From an uncultured Bacteroidaceae bacterium (GTDB lineage: Bacteria > Bacteroidota > Bacteroidia > Bacteroidales > Bacteroidaceae): 64,000 bases of DNA. Each line of letters opens with the position of its first letter. Position 1 is the first letter of the stretch. The notes beneath the pieces are model-generated. The model made no database searches. It saw only the letters and a program-made list of their open reading frames with translations, and had not been told where the DNA came from. This document shows positions 52,417 to 60,596 of the stretch, one piece after another. Both the position numbers and the translations under genes were made by a program. The stretch covers positions 22,233 to 86,232 of the forward strand of contig CAKRRN010000006.1 in assembly GCA_934394435.1 (NCBI GenBank), given 5' to 3'.

Positions 52417-53769
52417 TTATGCTTTCTTGGAGCGCTTTACTTTTCGAGGCTTGAATGAATGTTCATCGATGATTTCATCCTTTACCATATTATAAGCCCT
52501 TATATTCAGTTGCCCCTCTTTTACTTCTCCCTCAATAATGGTAGCAAAGGCGGAAGACTTTAGTTTGGTACCTTCTGGTCCTCCTCCTACTATCTGTGCC
52601 CATGTACGCTCTTTGGTTGGAGCATCATAGCGGTAGTGATGTTGGTGAGCAGTGATTATCAACTGGCAGTGAGCTTCTTCGAGAAGGGGAGTCCATAAGT
52701 TTGCACATGTACGTTGCCATTCTGCAAAATCCAACGTATAGCGTGGATCTTTATCAGCAGGAGCTACATCTCCAGGGTTTGCTTTGGGATTTGCGTCAAA
52801 GAGAGGTATGTGACAGAATGCAACGAGATAAGGTGCAGAAGCAATTTCTGGACGTTTTAGCGCATCGCGCAACCAGTCAACTTGAGCTCTGCGGTATGAG
52901 GCAGAGGTAAACAGATTGGCAAACAGAGGGTTGGTGTCCATCTTGTCTTCGGCTGTATCCAAGCCAATCATTGCTATCTCGCCCATTCTGACCGCAAAAT
53001 TCCTGCCTAAGTCCCAGTCGCGTCCACTACGCTCTTCTGGCTGGCGAAACATCCATACACGCTCCAGATGACGGTTTGCCAATCCACGAGAGTCATGATT
53101 GCCAGGACAGAATAAGAATGGTGTCTCTGACGCATAGTCTTTGTTTGTGATTTCAGGCTTTAAGAAAATACGTTTCTGTGCTTTTATGGTTTCTTCAGAG
53201 TTGCTTGCGTCTCCGTTCCATACCACGCATGAGGGTTTTATGGCTTTTAGCTTGGTGGTGAGCTTTTCCATTGCATCCAGATGAACATGAGTGTCATTGA
53301 TGACGCAGAAGTGTGCGCGAGCTTCCTTGCCTGCTGTGTGGAATGAACGTATAAGAGAGTCTTCCTCGTTTCCGATAATCTTCATATCATATCCGCCACC
53401 ATAATGTATTCTGTCAGCACCTATCTTATAGTAATAGGTAGTGGCAGGTTGCAGACCTGTCAGACGTATTTGCATTACATCATCATTCATGTCGGTCACG
53501 CGATAGCCTCCGCAGTAGACCTTCTTCCCGTCAGATAAGTCTGGTTTCAGACCGTATATAACGTAGCCATTTGCTCTATCGGATACACTGAAAGCAATAC
53601 CCATGCTATCTTGGGCATAGTTTTGTAACATGGGAGCACTGTCTATCAGAGGTTGTGAGCTCTTATCTTCCTCCTCTGCTGGCTGTTGAACTGATGCTAT
53701 GGCAGGGATTGCCACTCCCTGTGCTGCTGCCAGTGCGGCACTGCTTTTTAGAAAATCTCTCCTATTCAT
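52417..53769 (-). CDS. Secreted metallophosphatase (calcineurin-like) with Tat-type signal
   Basis: The 450-residue protein begins MNRRDFLKSSAALAAAQGVA, a twin-arginine-like signal. Residues 50-150 look like a fibronectin-type domain as in purple acid phosphatases (TGLQPATTYYYKIGADR). The metal-binding motifs follow: VINDTHVHLDA near 163, VWNGDASN near 187, LFCPGNHDSRG near 222, CHIPLFDA near 318 and ITAHQHHYRYD near 370. It should hydrolyse phosphoesters in the periplasm; the substrate is unknown. It is a single gene with its own -7 box. Confidence 0.88.
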   Translation of the reverse strand: MNRRDFLKSSAALAAAQGVAIPAIASVQQPAEEEDKSSQPLIDSAPMLQNYAQDSMGIAFSVSDRANGYVIYGLKPDLSDGKKVYCGGYRVTDMNDDVMQIRLTGLQPATTYYYKIGADRIHYGGGYDMKIIGNEEDSLIRSFHTAGKEARAHFCVINDTHVHLDAMEKLTTKLKAIKPSCVVWNGDASNSEETIKAQKRIFLKPEITNKDYASETPFLFCPGNHDSRGLANRHLERVWMFRQPEERSGRDWDLGRNFAVRMGEIAMIGLDTAEDKMDTNPLFANLFTSASYRRAQVDWLRDALKRPEIASAPYLVAFCHIPLFDANPKANPGDVAPADKDPRYTLDFAEWQRTCANLWTPLLEEAHCQLIITAHQHHYRYDAPTKERTWAQIVGGGPEGTKLKSSAFATIIEGEVKEGQLNIRAYNMVKDEIIDEHSFKPRKVKRSKKA

Positions 53770-53818
53770 ATTTGTTTTTCTCTGTATAATCTTTTCTCGT
53801 TTTAGTTTTTATGATGAA

Positions 53819-53826
53819 CAAAGTTA
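53819..53826 (-). promoter_or_regulatory. Putative -7 box for the metallophosphatase gene
   Basis: The minus strand reads TAACTTTG, 50 nt before the start codon. Confidence 0.5.
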
Positions 53827-53955
53827 AGATTTTTATTCGTAATATCATGTGTTGAATGGCATTAAACGGGTGTAAGTGTACCCCAAGTGCCAACTCTTTT
53901 ACATATTCATCATATAAATCTGGTATAAGTGAGACTTTCCAGTCATTAAAATCAC

Positions 53956-53963
53956 TATCTTTG
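53956..53963 (+). promoter_or_regulatory. Putative -7 box for prs
   Basis: TATCTTTG lies 121 nt upstream of the prs ATG. Confidence 0.5.
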
Positions 53964-54084
53964 CACATGAATTAAGAGATATCTGGCAGAACGAATTTTT
54001 TTATTCTGACGAATCTGGATTTTCGTATAATATATATAGAGGAGAAATCACATACACAAAATAAATCCGTATTATAAACAAAAA

Positions 54085-55023
54085 ATGGAAGAGACGAAAT
54101 CATTCAAAGTGTTCTCGGGCACAAAGAGCCGTTATCTGGCTGAGAAAATCTGCCAGAGTTTGGGTTGCGAACTTGGAGACCTTTCCATTACCCATTTTGC
54201 TGATGGCGAGTTTGAGGTTTGCTTTGAGGAATCTATCAGAGGAAGAGATGTCTTTCTTGTACAGAGCACTTTCCCCAATGCTGACAACTTGATGGAGTTG
54301 TTGCTGATGATTGATGCTGCCAAGAGAGCATCTGCAAAGACTGTAAATGCAGTGATTCCTTATTTCGGTTGGGCACGCCAGGATAGAAAGAGCAAACCCA
54401 GAGTGAGTATTGCTGCCAAGTTGGTGGCTGATATGCTCAGCGTGGCTGGTATCACAAGAATGATAACCATGGATTTACATGCAGATCAGGAGCAAGGCTT
54501 CTTTAATGTTCCTGTAGACCATCTGTATGCCAGCAGCGTGTTGCTTCCTTATATCCAGTCGCTGAATCTAAAGAACTTGGTTATTGCCACTCCTGATGTT
54601 GGCGGTACCAAAAGAGCAAGCACATACAGCAAATACTTGAATTGTCCACTTGTGCTTTGTAACAAGAGCCGTAAAAAGGCTAATGAGGTGGCAAGCATGG
54701 AAATTATTGGCGATGTAAAGGATGCTGATGTGGTATTGGTAGACGATATGGTGGATACCGCAGGTACTATTACAAAGGCTGCTGATTTGATGAAGGCTAA
54801 GGGTGCACGTACCGTACGTGCTATTGCAAGTCACTGTGTGATGAGTGGTCCTGCCAGCGAGCGTGTAGAGAATAGTGCATTAGAGGAATTGGTGTTTACT
54901 GACAGTATACCTTATAATAATGCTTGTTCGAAAGTGAAGGAACTGAGCATTGCAGACTTGATAGCCAACACGATTCGTTGTGTATTGAATAATGAAAGTA
55001 TCAGCAAGCAATATATTATCTGA
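54085..55023 (+). CDS. prs: Ribose-phosphate pyrophosphokinase
   Basis: The 312-residue enzyme makes PRPP from ribose 5-phosphate and ATP for nucleotide, histidine, tryptophan and NAD synthesis; tkt, rpiB and nadC elsewhere in the window act just before or after it. Seen are YFGWARQDRKSKPRV near residue 96, the metal- and ATP-binding TMDLHADQEQGFF near 130, ATPDVGGTKRA near 170, and the PRPP loop VLVDDMVDTAGTI near 216. A strong hairpin terminator follows. Confidence 0.95.
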   Translation: MEETKSFKVFSGTKSRYLAEKICQSLGCELGDLSITHFADGEFEVCFEESIRGRDVFLVQSTFPNADNLMELLLMIDAAKRASAKTVNAVIPYFGWARQDRKSKPRVSIAAKLVADMLSVAGITRMITMDLHADQEQGFFNVPVDHLYASSVLLPYIQSLNLKNLVIATPDVGGTKRASTYSKYLNCPLVLCNKSRKKANEVASMEIIGDVKDADVVLVDDMVDTAGTITKAADLMKAKGARTVRAIASHCVMSGPASERVENSALEELVFTDSIPYNNACSKVKELSIADLIANTIRCVLNNESISKQYII

Positions 55024-55051
55024 TAGACAATAATTCATTATTATAAAATAT

Positions 55052-55108
55052 AAGGGCAAACTTGGATTCGCAATATTTCCGAAATCCGTGTTTGCCCTTT
55101 TTGTTTTA
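55052..55108. terminator. Terminator between prs and dnaX
   Basis: AAGGGCAAAC (55052-55061) pairs with GTTTGCCCTT (55090-55099), and the inner arms GGATTCG and CGAAATCC extend it. TTTTTGTTTT follows on the plus strand. It lies between convergent genes. Confidence 0.8.
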
Positions 55109-55161
55109 TTCCGTGGTGTGTGCTTTGTGACGATTACTGTGTAAGCAGAATGTTTCTTGTG

Positions 55162-56937
55162 TCAGTCAAGTTCCAGCTCAAGTGCGTTTGCCAGTTGGGC
55201 TATGAACTTATTTCTTCTGCTCAGAGCTATTATGTGGTCTGCTTTGTTGTAAGCTGTTTTTTTCTCAGTCTCTGCTTGTCGAAATATCAGATGCGCTTCT
55301 CTGTTTTTTAATTCTTTGTGCATAAAAGGCTCCAAATCAGAGCGCATGCCTTCAAGAGTGGCAAGTACCTGTTGGTTACTGACATTTACGATGATACTGT
55401 TATCTGCTCCAATGTCAGGTTGCATGGTTTTCATGCGTTGTGCCATGGCAGTCAGACTGTCTGGCATCTGGTTAATGTACTTCTGCCAAGCTAGTCTGGT
55501 TGTGGATAAATCCAAAGGTGTAAGAGGTAGAATCTCTGACTCTTTCTGTTTCTTATCAGCATCTTCCTCCTTATGTACCGTGCCGAAGTTTCTGAAAGAT
55601 ACCTTTCGCAAAGTGGTTTTGCTTGCGGCTTGAGTATCGCCTTCTGATGGTGAAGGTGTAATACTTTGCTTGATAGAAAATTGTCTTGGCGGTTCTTCTA
55701 CTGTGGATGGGTGTACGGGCTCTTTAGGCTGCGAATAGTTTTGTCTTTGTTCGGCCTTATGTGCAGTGGCTGTCTGTGACGCTTGTGCACTGAAAATGGG
55801 TTTTAATATCTTCGTAGGGCTAAGCCCCCCCGCAGGTGAGTCTTCTTCGTTGAGCTGTGCCACCTGTATAAGGCAGATTTCCAATTGCAATCTTTTGTTG
55901 TTACTGGTTCGGTATGCTTGATCGCAGTCATTGCAGAGTTTGATGGCACTATAGAGGAAACGTGGCTTACAGCGCAGGGCTTGTTCGTGATAGCGCTGTT
56001 GCATCTGCTCGCTTGTCTCTAAAAGCTCAAGTGTGGATTCATCTCTTGCTACCAGAAGGTTGCGCAGATGTGTGGCGAGTCCAGCTATGAAGTTGTTGCC
56101 TTCAAATCCCTTTTGCAGGATTTCGTTTAGTAGAAGCAGACAGGGCTGCACCTCACACGCCAGGAAGTGTTCGGTCAACTTGAAATAGTATTCCGTGCTT
56201 AGAATGTTCAGACTTTCGCATACATTTTGGTATGTCAGTTTTCCATTTGTGAAACTGACCATTTGGTCAAAAATGGATAGGGCGTCTCGCATGCCTCCAT
56301 CAGCCTTGAGAGCTATCTGGTTCAATGCGTCAGGTTCTGTCTGATAGCCTTCCTTGTCTGCTACCCGTTGCAGGTGGTTGATGATGTCCTGAGTTGTGAT
56401 ACGTTGGAAGTCGTATATCTGACATCTGCTCAAGATAGTGGGTAGGATACGATGCTTTTCGGTAGTGGCCAGTATGAAAATAACATATGAGGGTGGTTCT
56501 TCAAGCGTTTTCAGGAAAGCGTTGAAGGCAGCCTGGCTGAGCATATGAACCTCATCAATGATAAACACCTTGTATCTACCCACCTGAGGGGGGATAAGCA
56601 CCTGCTTACAGAGTTCGCGTATATCTTCTACAGAGTTGTTGCTTGCCGCGTCTAACTCATGTATGCTCATAGACCTTTGCTCGTCAAACGCACGGCAACT
56701 TTCGCATTGCCCACAGGCATCTCCATTTTCAAGAGGAGATAGACAGTTGATTGCTTTTGCAAATATTCTGGCACAGGTGGTCTTTCCTACACCACGAGGA
56801 CCGCAAAATAAGTATGCATGTGCCAACTTGCCCGAAGCAATCGCATTCTTCAAGGTGGTGGTAAGTGCATGCTGTCCCACAACGGAGTCGAAGGTGAGTG
56901 GTCTGTACTTTCGGGCAGAAACAATATATTCTTCCAT
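55162..56937 (-). CDS. dnaX: DNA polymerase III subunits gamma and tau
   Basis: The 591-residue clamp-loader ATPase has Walker A GPRGVGKTTCARIF near residue 45, the zinc module Cys residues in CLSPLENGDACGQCESC near 68-84, Walker B FIIDEVHML near 126, and the SRC motif LSRCQIYDF near 168. Domain III runs to about 370; the remaining part is rich in Ser, Pro, Gln and Lys and likely the linker and polymerase-binding region of tau. No slippery A-run that would make a short gamma form was noticed. Confidence 0.94.
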   Translation of the reverse strand: MEEYIVSARKYRPLTFDSVVGQHALTTTLKNAIASGKLAHAYLFCGPRGVGKTTCARIFAKAINCLSPLENGDACGQCESCRAFDEQRSMSIHELDAASNNSVEDIRELCKQVLIPPQVGRYKVFIIDEVHMLSQAAFNAFLKTLEEPPSYVIFILATTEKHRILPTILSRCQIYDFQRITTQDIINHLQRVADKEGYQTEPDALNQIALKADGGMRDALSIFDQMVSFTNGKLTYQNVCESLNILSTEYYFKLTEHFLACEVQPCLLLLNEILQKGFEGNNFIAGLATHLRNLLVARDESTLELLETSEQMQQRYHEQALRCKPRFLYSAIKLCNDCDQAYRTSNNKRLQLEICLIQVAQLNEEDSPAGGLSPTKILKPIFSAQASQTATAHKAEQRQNYSQPKEPVHPSTVEEPPRQFSIKQSITPSPSEGDTQAASKTTLRKVSFRNFGTVHKEEDADKKQKESEILPLTPLDLSTTRLAWQKYINQMPDSLTAMAQRMKTMQPDIGADNSIIVNVSNQQVLATLEGMRSDLEPFMHKELKNREAHLIFRQAETEKKTAYNKADHIIALSRRNKFIAQLANALELELD

Positions 56938-56957
56938 GTATTGCTAACTTGTTTATG

Positions 56958-56965
56958 CAAATTTA
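56958..56965 (-). promoter_or_regulatory. Putative -7 box for dnaX
   Basis: The minus strand reads TAAATTTG, 21 nt before the dnaX start. Confidence 0.5.
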
Positions 56966-57008
56966 GAAAAAAAAAAGCTCTCTTGCCCCCTGTAGAATAC
57001 TTTTTTCC

Positions 57009-57016
57009 TAACTTTG
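57009..57016 (+). promoter_or_regulatory. Putative -7 box for the DivIC/FtsB-like gene
   Basis: TAACTTTG lies 27 nt before the ATG at 57043 but only 3 nt before the ATG at 57019. It supports the later start. Confidence 0.55.
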
Positions 57017-57042
57017 CCATGAAAAAAAATCGACTGGCAGAT

Positions 57043-57396
57043 ATGAGTAAAATATATTCTGTATGGAATATCATACGTAGGCATAAATATCTTGTGGTCA
57101 TTGTGACCATAGGCTTGCTGGTTGGAGTACTGGACGAAAATAGTATTCTAAACAGAAGACATAGGTGGAGTCGTCTGGAAGAACTCGAGGTAGAAATCGC
57201 TGACTATAAAAAAAGATATAACGAGGCAGATACCATATTGAGGAGTTTAGATGCAGATCCGCATAAGGTGGAGCAGTTGGCAAGGGAAATGTATTATATG
57301 AAGCGTGCGGATGAGGATGTCTTTGTGGTTAGAACTACAGAAGAGGAAGAGGAATTACCGTCTGACACCGTGGCTAATGATTCTGATAAATTATGA
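57043..57396 (+). CDS. FtsB/DivIC-like septum formation protein
   Basis: The 117-residue protein has a short cytoplasmic N-terminus, one membrane helix (about residues 14-30, LVVIVTIGLLVGVL) and a coiled coil (about 45-75, RWSRLEELEVEIADYKKRY). EQLAREMYYMKRADEDVFVV is typical of FtsB/DivIC proteins, which bridge FtsL and FtsQ in the divisome. The start is placed at MSKIYSV because the candidate -7 box leaves too little room for the ATG at 57019. Its stop overlaps the next gene by 4 nt. Confidence 0.85.
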   Translation: MSKIYSVWNIIRRHKYLVVIVTIGLLVGVLDENSILNRRHRWSRLEELEVEIADYKKRYNEADTILRSLDADPHKVEQLAREMYYMKRADEDVFVVRTTEEEEELPSDTVANDSDKL

Positions 57397-57776
57397 AGGA
57401 ACTCAACAAGTGGCAGAATGCCTTATTCCAGATAGGTGCCGTATTGATACTCGTGGGGGCTGCAGTCCATATTGTTGCCCCTATGATTTCGCTTTATATT
57501 TATTCCATAGGTGTTCTTTTCTATGCTCTTATGCGACTTAAAACAGAATACATGGGACGGAACGTTGTACTGACACGCTTGCGTCGACAGCAGTTGATGG
57601 CCTCTGCATGTTTTGTGCTGACAATGGTGCTGATGAGTATGCAAGATCTCCGTTACGGCTTCTTACGGCATAATGAGTGGGTGGTAAGCCTTACCATTGC
57701 TTGCATACTTGAGCTTTATACGTCATGGCGTATTCCACAGGAGTTGAAGAAAGAGAAAAATCTTAATAAGTCCTAA
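57393..57776 (+). CDS. Four-helix membrane protein, function unknown
   Basis: The 127-residue protein has four hydrophobic segments (about residues 12-30, 31-48, 65-83 and 95-110) and conserved-looking charged ends (MKELNKWQNALFQIGAVL, RLKTEYMGRN, LRRQQLMASACFVL, SWRIPQELKK). I recognise no named family, but proteins of this outline sit next to divIC-like genes in Bacteroidales. It is coupled to the DivIC-like gene by a 4-nt overlap, hinting at an envelope role. Confidence 0.75.
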   Translation: MKELNKWQNALFQIGAVLILVGAAVHIVAPMISLYIYSIGVLFYALMRLKTEYMGRNVVLTRLRRQQLMASACFVLTMVLMSMQDLRYGFLRHNEWVVSLTIACILELYTSWRIPQELKKEKNLNKS

Positions 57777-57804
57777 ATAATTTCCACGTCAGCAGGATTC
57801 TTGG

Positions 57805-57812
57805 TAACTTTG
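57805..57812 (+). promoter_or_regulatory. Putative -7 box for the DUF4369 lipoprotein gene
   Basis: TAACTTTG lies 28 nt before the ATG; TTTC sits 20 nt further upstream in the -33 position. Confidence 0.55.
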
Positions 57813-57839
57813 TTATTAGATATAAAATTCGAAAATGAA

Positions 57840-58538
57840 ATGAGGAATCTTTTGCTTCCATTATTTCTGATTGCAGTGTTAGCCTCGTCCTGTGCAGACC
57901 AGTATATGGTCAATGGTACATCCAATGTGGAAGGACTTGAGGGCAAGACTCTCTATCTGAAAATATTTGCTGATGATGATATGCGTGCGATAGACTCTTC
58001 GCTCGTCACCCACGGAAAATTCAAGTTTCATGGAGTTATGGACTCTGTGACAATGGCAAATGTATTTGTGGGTAATACAAGTGTTATGCCTCTGGTACTT
58101 GAAAATGGTGAAGTGTCCCTGCTGATAGGTGAAACTTCGCAGAGTGCCACAGGAACACCTCTCAACGATACTCTCTCGCAATTTATTCAGCGTAAGTCGC
58201 AGATTGAAGCTCAGATGGCAGAACTTCCACATTTAGAGTCGCAAATGATAATGGATGGTGTGGACTATGACCAGATATCGACTGAGTTGTCTCAAAAAGC
58301 CCGCATGTTAGAGGATGAGAATGACAGGTTGGTATCGCGCTTTATCTCTACTAATTATAATAATGTGCTGGGACCAGGAGTCTTTATGATTATGACCAGT
58401 GCGCTCAAGTATCCTATATTGAATCCGCAGATAGATGCTATCATTTCTCAGGCACCGCCTTATTTCCTAAACCATCCTTATGTGAGGGAATATATAAAGG
58501 CTGCAGAGAGCAATATGGAGAAACTACATGAATACTAA
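57840..58538 (+). CDS. DUF4369 domain lipoprotein
   Basis: The start is placed at MRNLLLPLFLIAVLASSC, giving a lipoprotein signal with Cys near residue 18; an open frame extends 13 codons further up but overlaps the promoter. The 232-residue product has a DUF4369-like beta domain (GLEGKTLYLKIFADDDMRAI, SSLVTHGKFKFHGVMDS, PLVLENGEVSLLIG). In longer relatives this domain precedes a thioredoxin-like domain, which is absent here; the rest is helical. Its function is unknown. It probably resides in the envelope. Confidence 0.82.
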   Translation: MRNLLLPLFLIAVLASSCADQYMVNGTSNVEGLEGKTLYLKIFADDDMRAIDSSLVTHGKFKFHGVMDSVTMANVFVGNTSVMPLVLENGEVSLLIGETSQSATGTPLNDTLSQFIQRKSQIEAQMAELPHLESQMIMDGVDYDQISTELSQKARMLEDENDRLVSRFISTNYNNVLGPGVFMIMTSALKYPILNPQIDAIISQAPPYFLNHPYVREYIKAAESNMEKLHEY

Positions 58539-58760
58539 CCCTTTTCGTGGTTCGAAAATCTTAATGTCTGCCTCTTGACTGAAGGATATGTGCTACAGGA
58601 AATCCCTTTCTTCTTGATTGCTGATTAAAGAAAAGGGCTGACACAAACAGAATCTTGGAAGAGTGTTTCTGAGGTGGAGGAAGAAAGAATGAGGTAGAGA
58701 GGGGGTGGGACTATATGTCTAGTCGGAATCTTGTATATGTAATCAAATGTAACTACACTT

Positions 58761-59519
58761 ATGAAACTTCTCTATAGAATATATCAGTTATTTGTTGCCT
58801 TACCGATTCTCTTATTCTTCACGGTACTGGCATGTCTCGCCACAATCATAGGATGTACGGTAGGGAAGGCTTCCTTTTGGAATTATTGGCCTGCACACAT
58901 TTGGAGTAAACTAATGTGCAAGGTCATGTTACTTCCTGTACGTGTGGAGGTGAGAGGACACCTAAATGACAAGCAGTCGTATGTATATGTGGCAAATCAT
59001 CAGGGACCATATGACATCTTTCTCGTATATGGCTATTTGGGAAGACACTTCAAATGGATGATGAAAAAGCAATTGCGCAACATCCCTTTGGTGGGAAAGG
59101 CATGTGAGAGTGCAGGACATATCTTCGTTGACAAGAGCGGTCCTAAAAGCATACAGAAGACTTATGAGAACGCGCGTCAGGTGTTGCGTGGAGGTACCAG
59201 CTTGGTAGTCTTTCCCGAAGGAGCCAGAACCTTTACTGGACATATGGGTATCTTTCGGCGTGGGGCCTTTCAGCTGGCTGATGAGTTGCAGCTTCCTGTC
59301 GTTCCCGTAACAATAGACGGAACGTTTGATGTGCTTCCCCGACAAAAGGGATTTAATTTCTTGACCTGGCATCCTCTGCGTCTGGTTATTCACGAACCAA
59401 TCATGCCACACGGACAAGGCTCAGAGGATATCAAACAGGTGATGAACGAAAGTTATAATGTGATAATGCAAGCCCTGCCAGAGAAATATCAGGGTTATGT
59501 GGAAAACCTTGACCAGTGA
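58761..59519 (+). CDS. plsC: 1-acyl-sn-glycerol-3-phosphate acyltransferase
   Basis: The 252-residue membrane-associated enzyme adds the second acyl chain to make phosphatidic acid. An N-terminal hydrophobic segment (residues 10-35) anchors it. The catalytic HX4D motif is NHQGPYDIF near residue 77, followed by KKQLRNIPLVGKACE near 105 and VFPEGARTF near 152, the substrate-binding FPEG block. The stop overlaps the GTG start of the next gene by 4 nt, an unexpected pairing with a methionine synthase part. Confidence 0.92.
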   Translation: MKLLYRIYQLFVALPILLFFTVLACLATIIGCTVGKASFWNYWPAHIWSKLMCKVMLLPVRVEVRGHLNDKQSYVYVANHQGPYDIFLVYGYLGRHFKWMMKKQLRNIPLVGKACESAGHIFVDKSGPKSIQKTYENARQVLRGGTSLVVFPEGARTFTGHMGIFRRGAFQLADELQLPVVPVTIDGTFDVLPRQKGFNFLTWHPLRLVIHEPIMPHGQGSEDIKQVMNESYNVIMQALPEKYQGYVENLDQ

Positions 59520-60415
59520 TTTCGAACAACCATCTATATACGAAGTATTATTCTATAGCCGAAGTCATTCCCTATATTCATTGGGCATATTTCTTTCATG
59601 CTTGGGGATTTCCTTTCCGTTATGGTCAGATAACACAAGTACATGCTTGTGCGGGCTGTCGTTCCGCCTGGATAAATACCTTGCCCGAAGTGGAAAGACC
59701 ACGTGCCAGAGAGGCGGAGAGACTTTACCTTGATGCCTGCAACTTGTTGCATGAATGGGACAGACAGTCTGCGCAGACACATTTCCGTGTCGCTCTTCTG
59801 ACAGCATACGCAGACGGCGATGATATCTTTTTGCCAGAAAACGAAAGCAGAATTCCACTTCTGAGACAACAGAATGTAGCTCCAGGAGAGCCATGCATCT
59901 GTTTATCAGACTTTATAAGACCACTTAGCCAGGGAATAGCTGATACGATAGGAGTTTTTGCAAGCACGGTGGATGCAGAATTGGAGCAGTCTTTCCTTCA
60001 TGATGATTACAGACATCTGTTGGCACAAACCGTTGCGGATCGATTGGCAGAGGCAACGGCAGAACTGGGACATTTGCAGACCAGACGTCAATGGTGGGGC
60101 TATGCACCAGATGAGCATCTTACGGTGGAGGAACTCTTTCAGGAGAAATATCAGGGAAAGCGTCCTGCTGTAGGATATCCTTCATTGCCAGACCAGAGTG
60201 TCAATTTCCTAATAGATGAATTGGTAGACATGAAGTCATTGGGCATTACTCTTACCGAGACTGGAGCTATGCGTCCTCATGCTAGCACCAGTGGTCTGAT
60301 GATTTCTCATCCCGCTACCCGTCATTTCTCTGTAGGTACGATAGGTGAGGATCAATTGCGTGATTATGCACAAAGGCGTGGTGTCTCTGTGGATTGGATT
60401 AGACGATTTCTATAG
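59516..60415 (+). CDS. Stand-alone MetH activation (SAM-binding) domain protein
   Basis: The 299-residue protein resembles only the C-terminal reactivation domain of cobalamin-dependent methionine synthase. The SAM-binding motif RPAxGYPxxPD is seen as KRPAVGYPSLPDQSVNFL near residue 220. TLTETGAMRPHASTSGLMIS, HPATRHFSVGTIGEDQLRDY and AQRRGVSVDWI match the end of the domain. Residues 1-210 contain FFHAWGFPFRYG and the helical part of the domain. No homocysteine, folate or cobalamin-binding domain is present, so it would have to reactivate a separate MetH. GTG start; 4-nt overlap with plsC. Confidence 0.85.
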   Translation: MISNNHLYTKYYSIAEVIPYIHWAYFFHAWGFPFRYGQITQVHACAGCRSAWINTLPEVERPRAREAERLYLDACNLLHEWDRQSAQTHFRVALLTAYADGDDIFLPENESRIPLLRQQNVAPGEPCICLSDFIRPLSQGIADTIGVFASTVDAELEQSFLHDDYRHLLAQTVADRLAEATAELGHLQTRRQWWGYAPDEHLTVEELFQEKYQGKRPAVGYPSLPDQSVNFLIDELVDMKSLGITLTETGAMRPHASTSGLMISHPATRHFSVGTIGEDQLRDYAQRRGVSVDWIRRFL

Positions 60416-60584
60416 AGAGGTGATGTCTTTCCTTCTTGTCTGAAATATGAAGATGCAAGTATCCTATTTGATAGGATTGTAGCTTGGGTGTTTTTATCGG
60501 TATTCAATGGCTTACGTTTTCTTTTTTGGGAGAAACGGTAATAAAATCCGCACTATTTATAAGTGGACTTCAATGTTTTTCTCC

Positions 60585-60592
60585 TAATTTTG
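60585..60592 (+). promoter_or_regulatory. Possible -7 box before the TonB-dependent receptor gene
   Basis: TAATTTTG ends 4 nt before the ATG at 60597, which is too close for a normal leader. Either the transcript is leaderless or the match is chance. Confidence 0.25.
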
Positions 60593-60596
60593 TGGC

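Larger units (their letters stand above)
53770..54084. other. Divergent intergenic region before prs
   Basis: The stretch holds a minus-strand -7 box (53819-53826) and a plus-strand -7 box (53956-53963). The prs leader is about 120 nt and contains the T-rich stretch and partial inverted repeat near 53990-54015. No small gene is convincing. Confidence 0.5.

Noticed and set aside
60416..60596. Cobalamin riboswitch before the TonB receptor
   Set aside because: No B12-box-like sequence was seen in the 181 nt; only a single AAGTATCC palindrome at 60457 and a possible -7 box.
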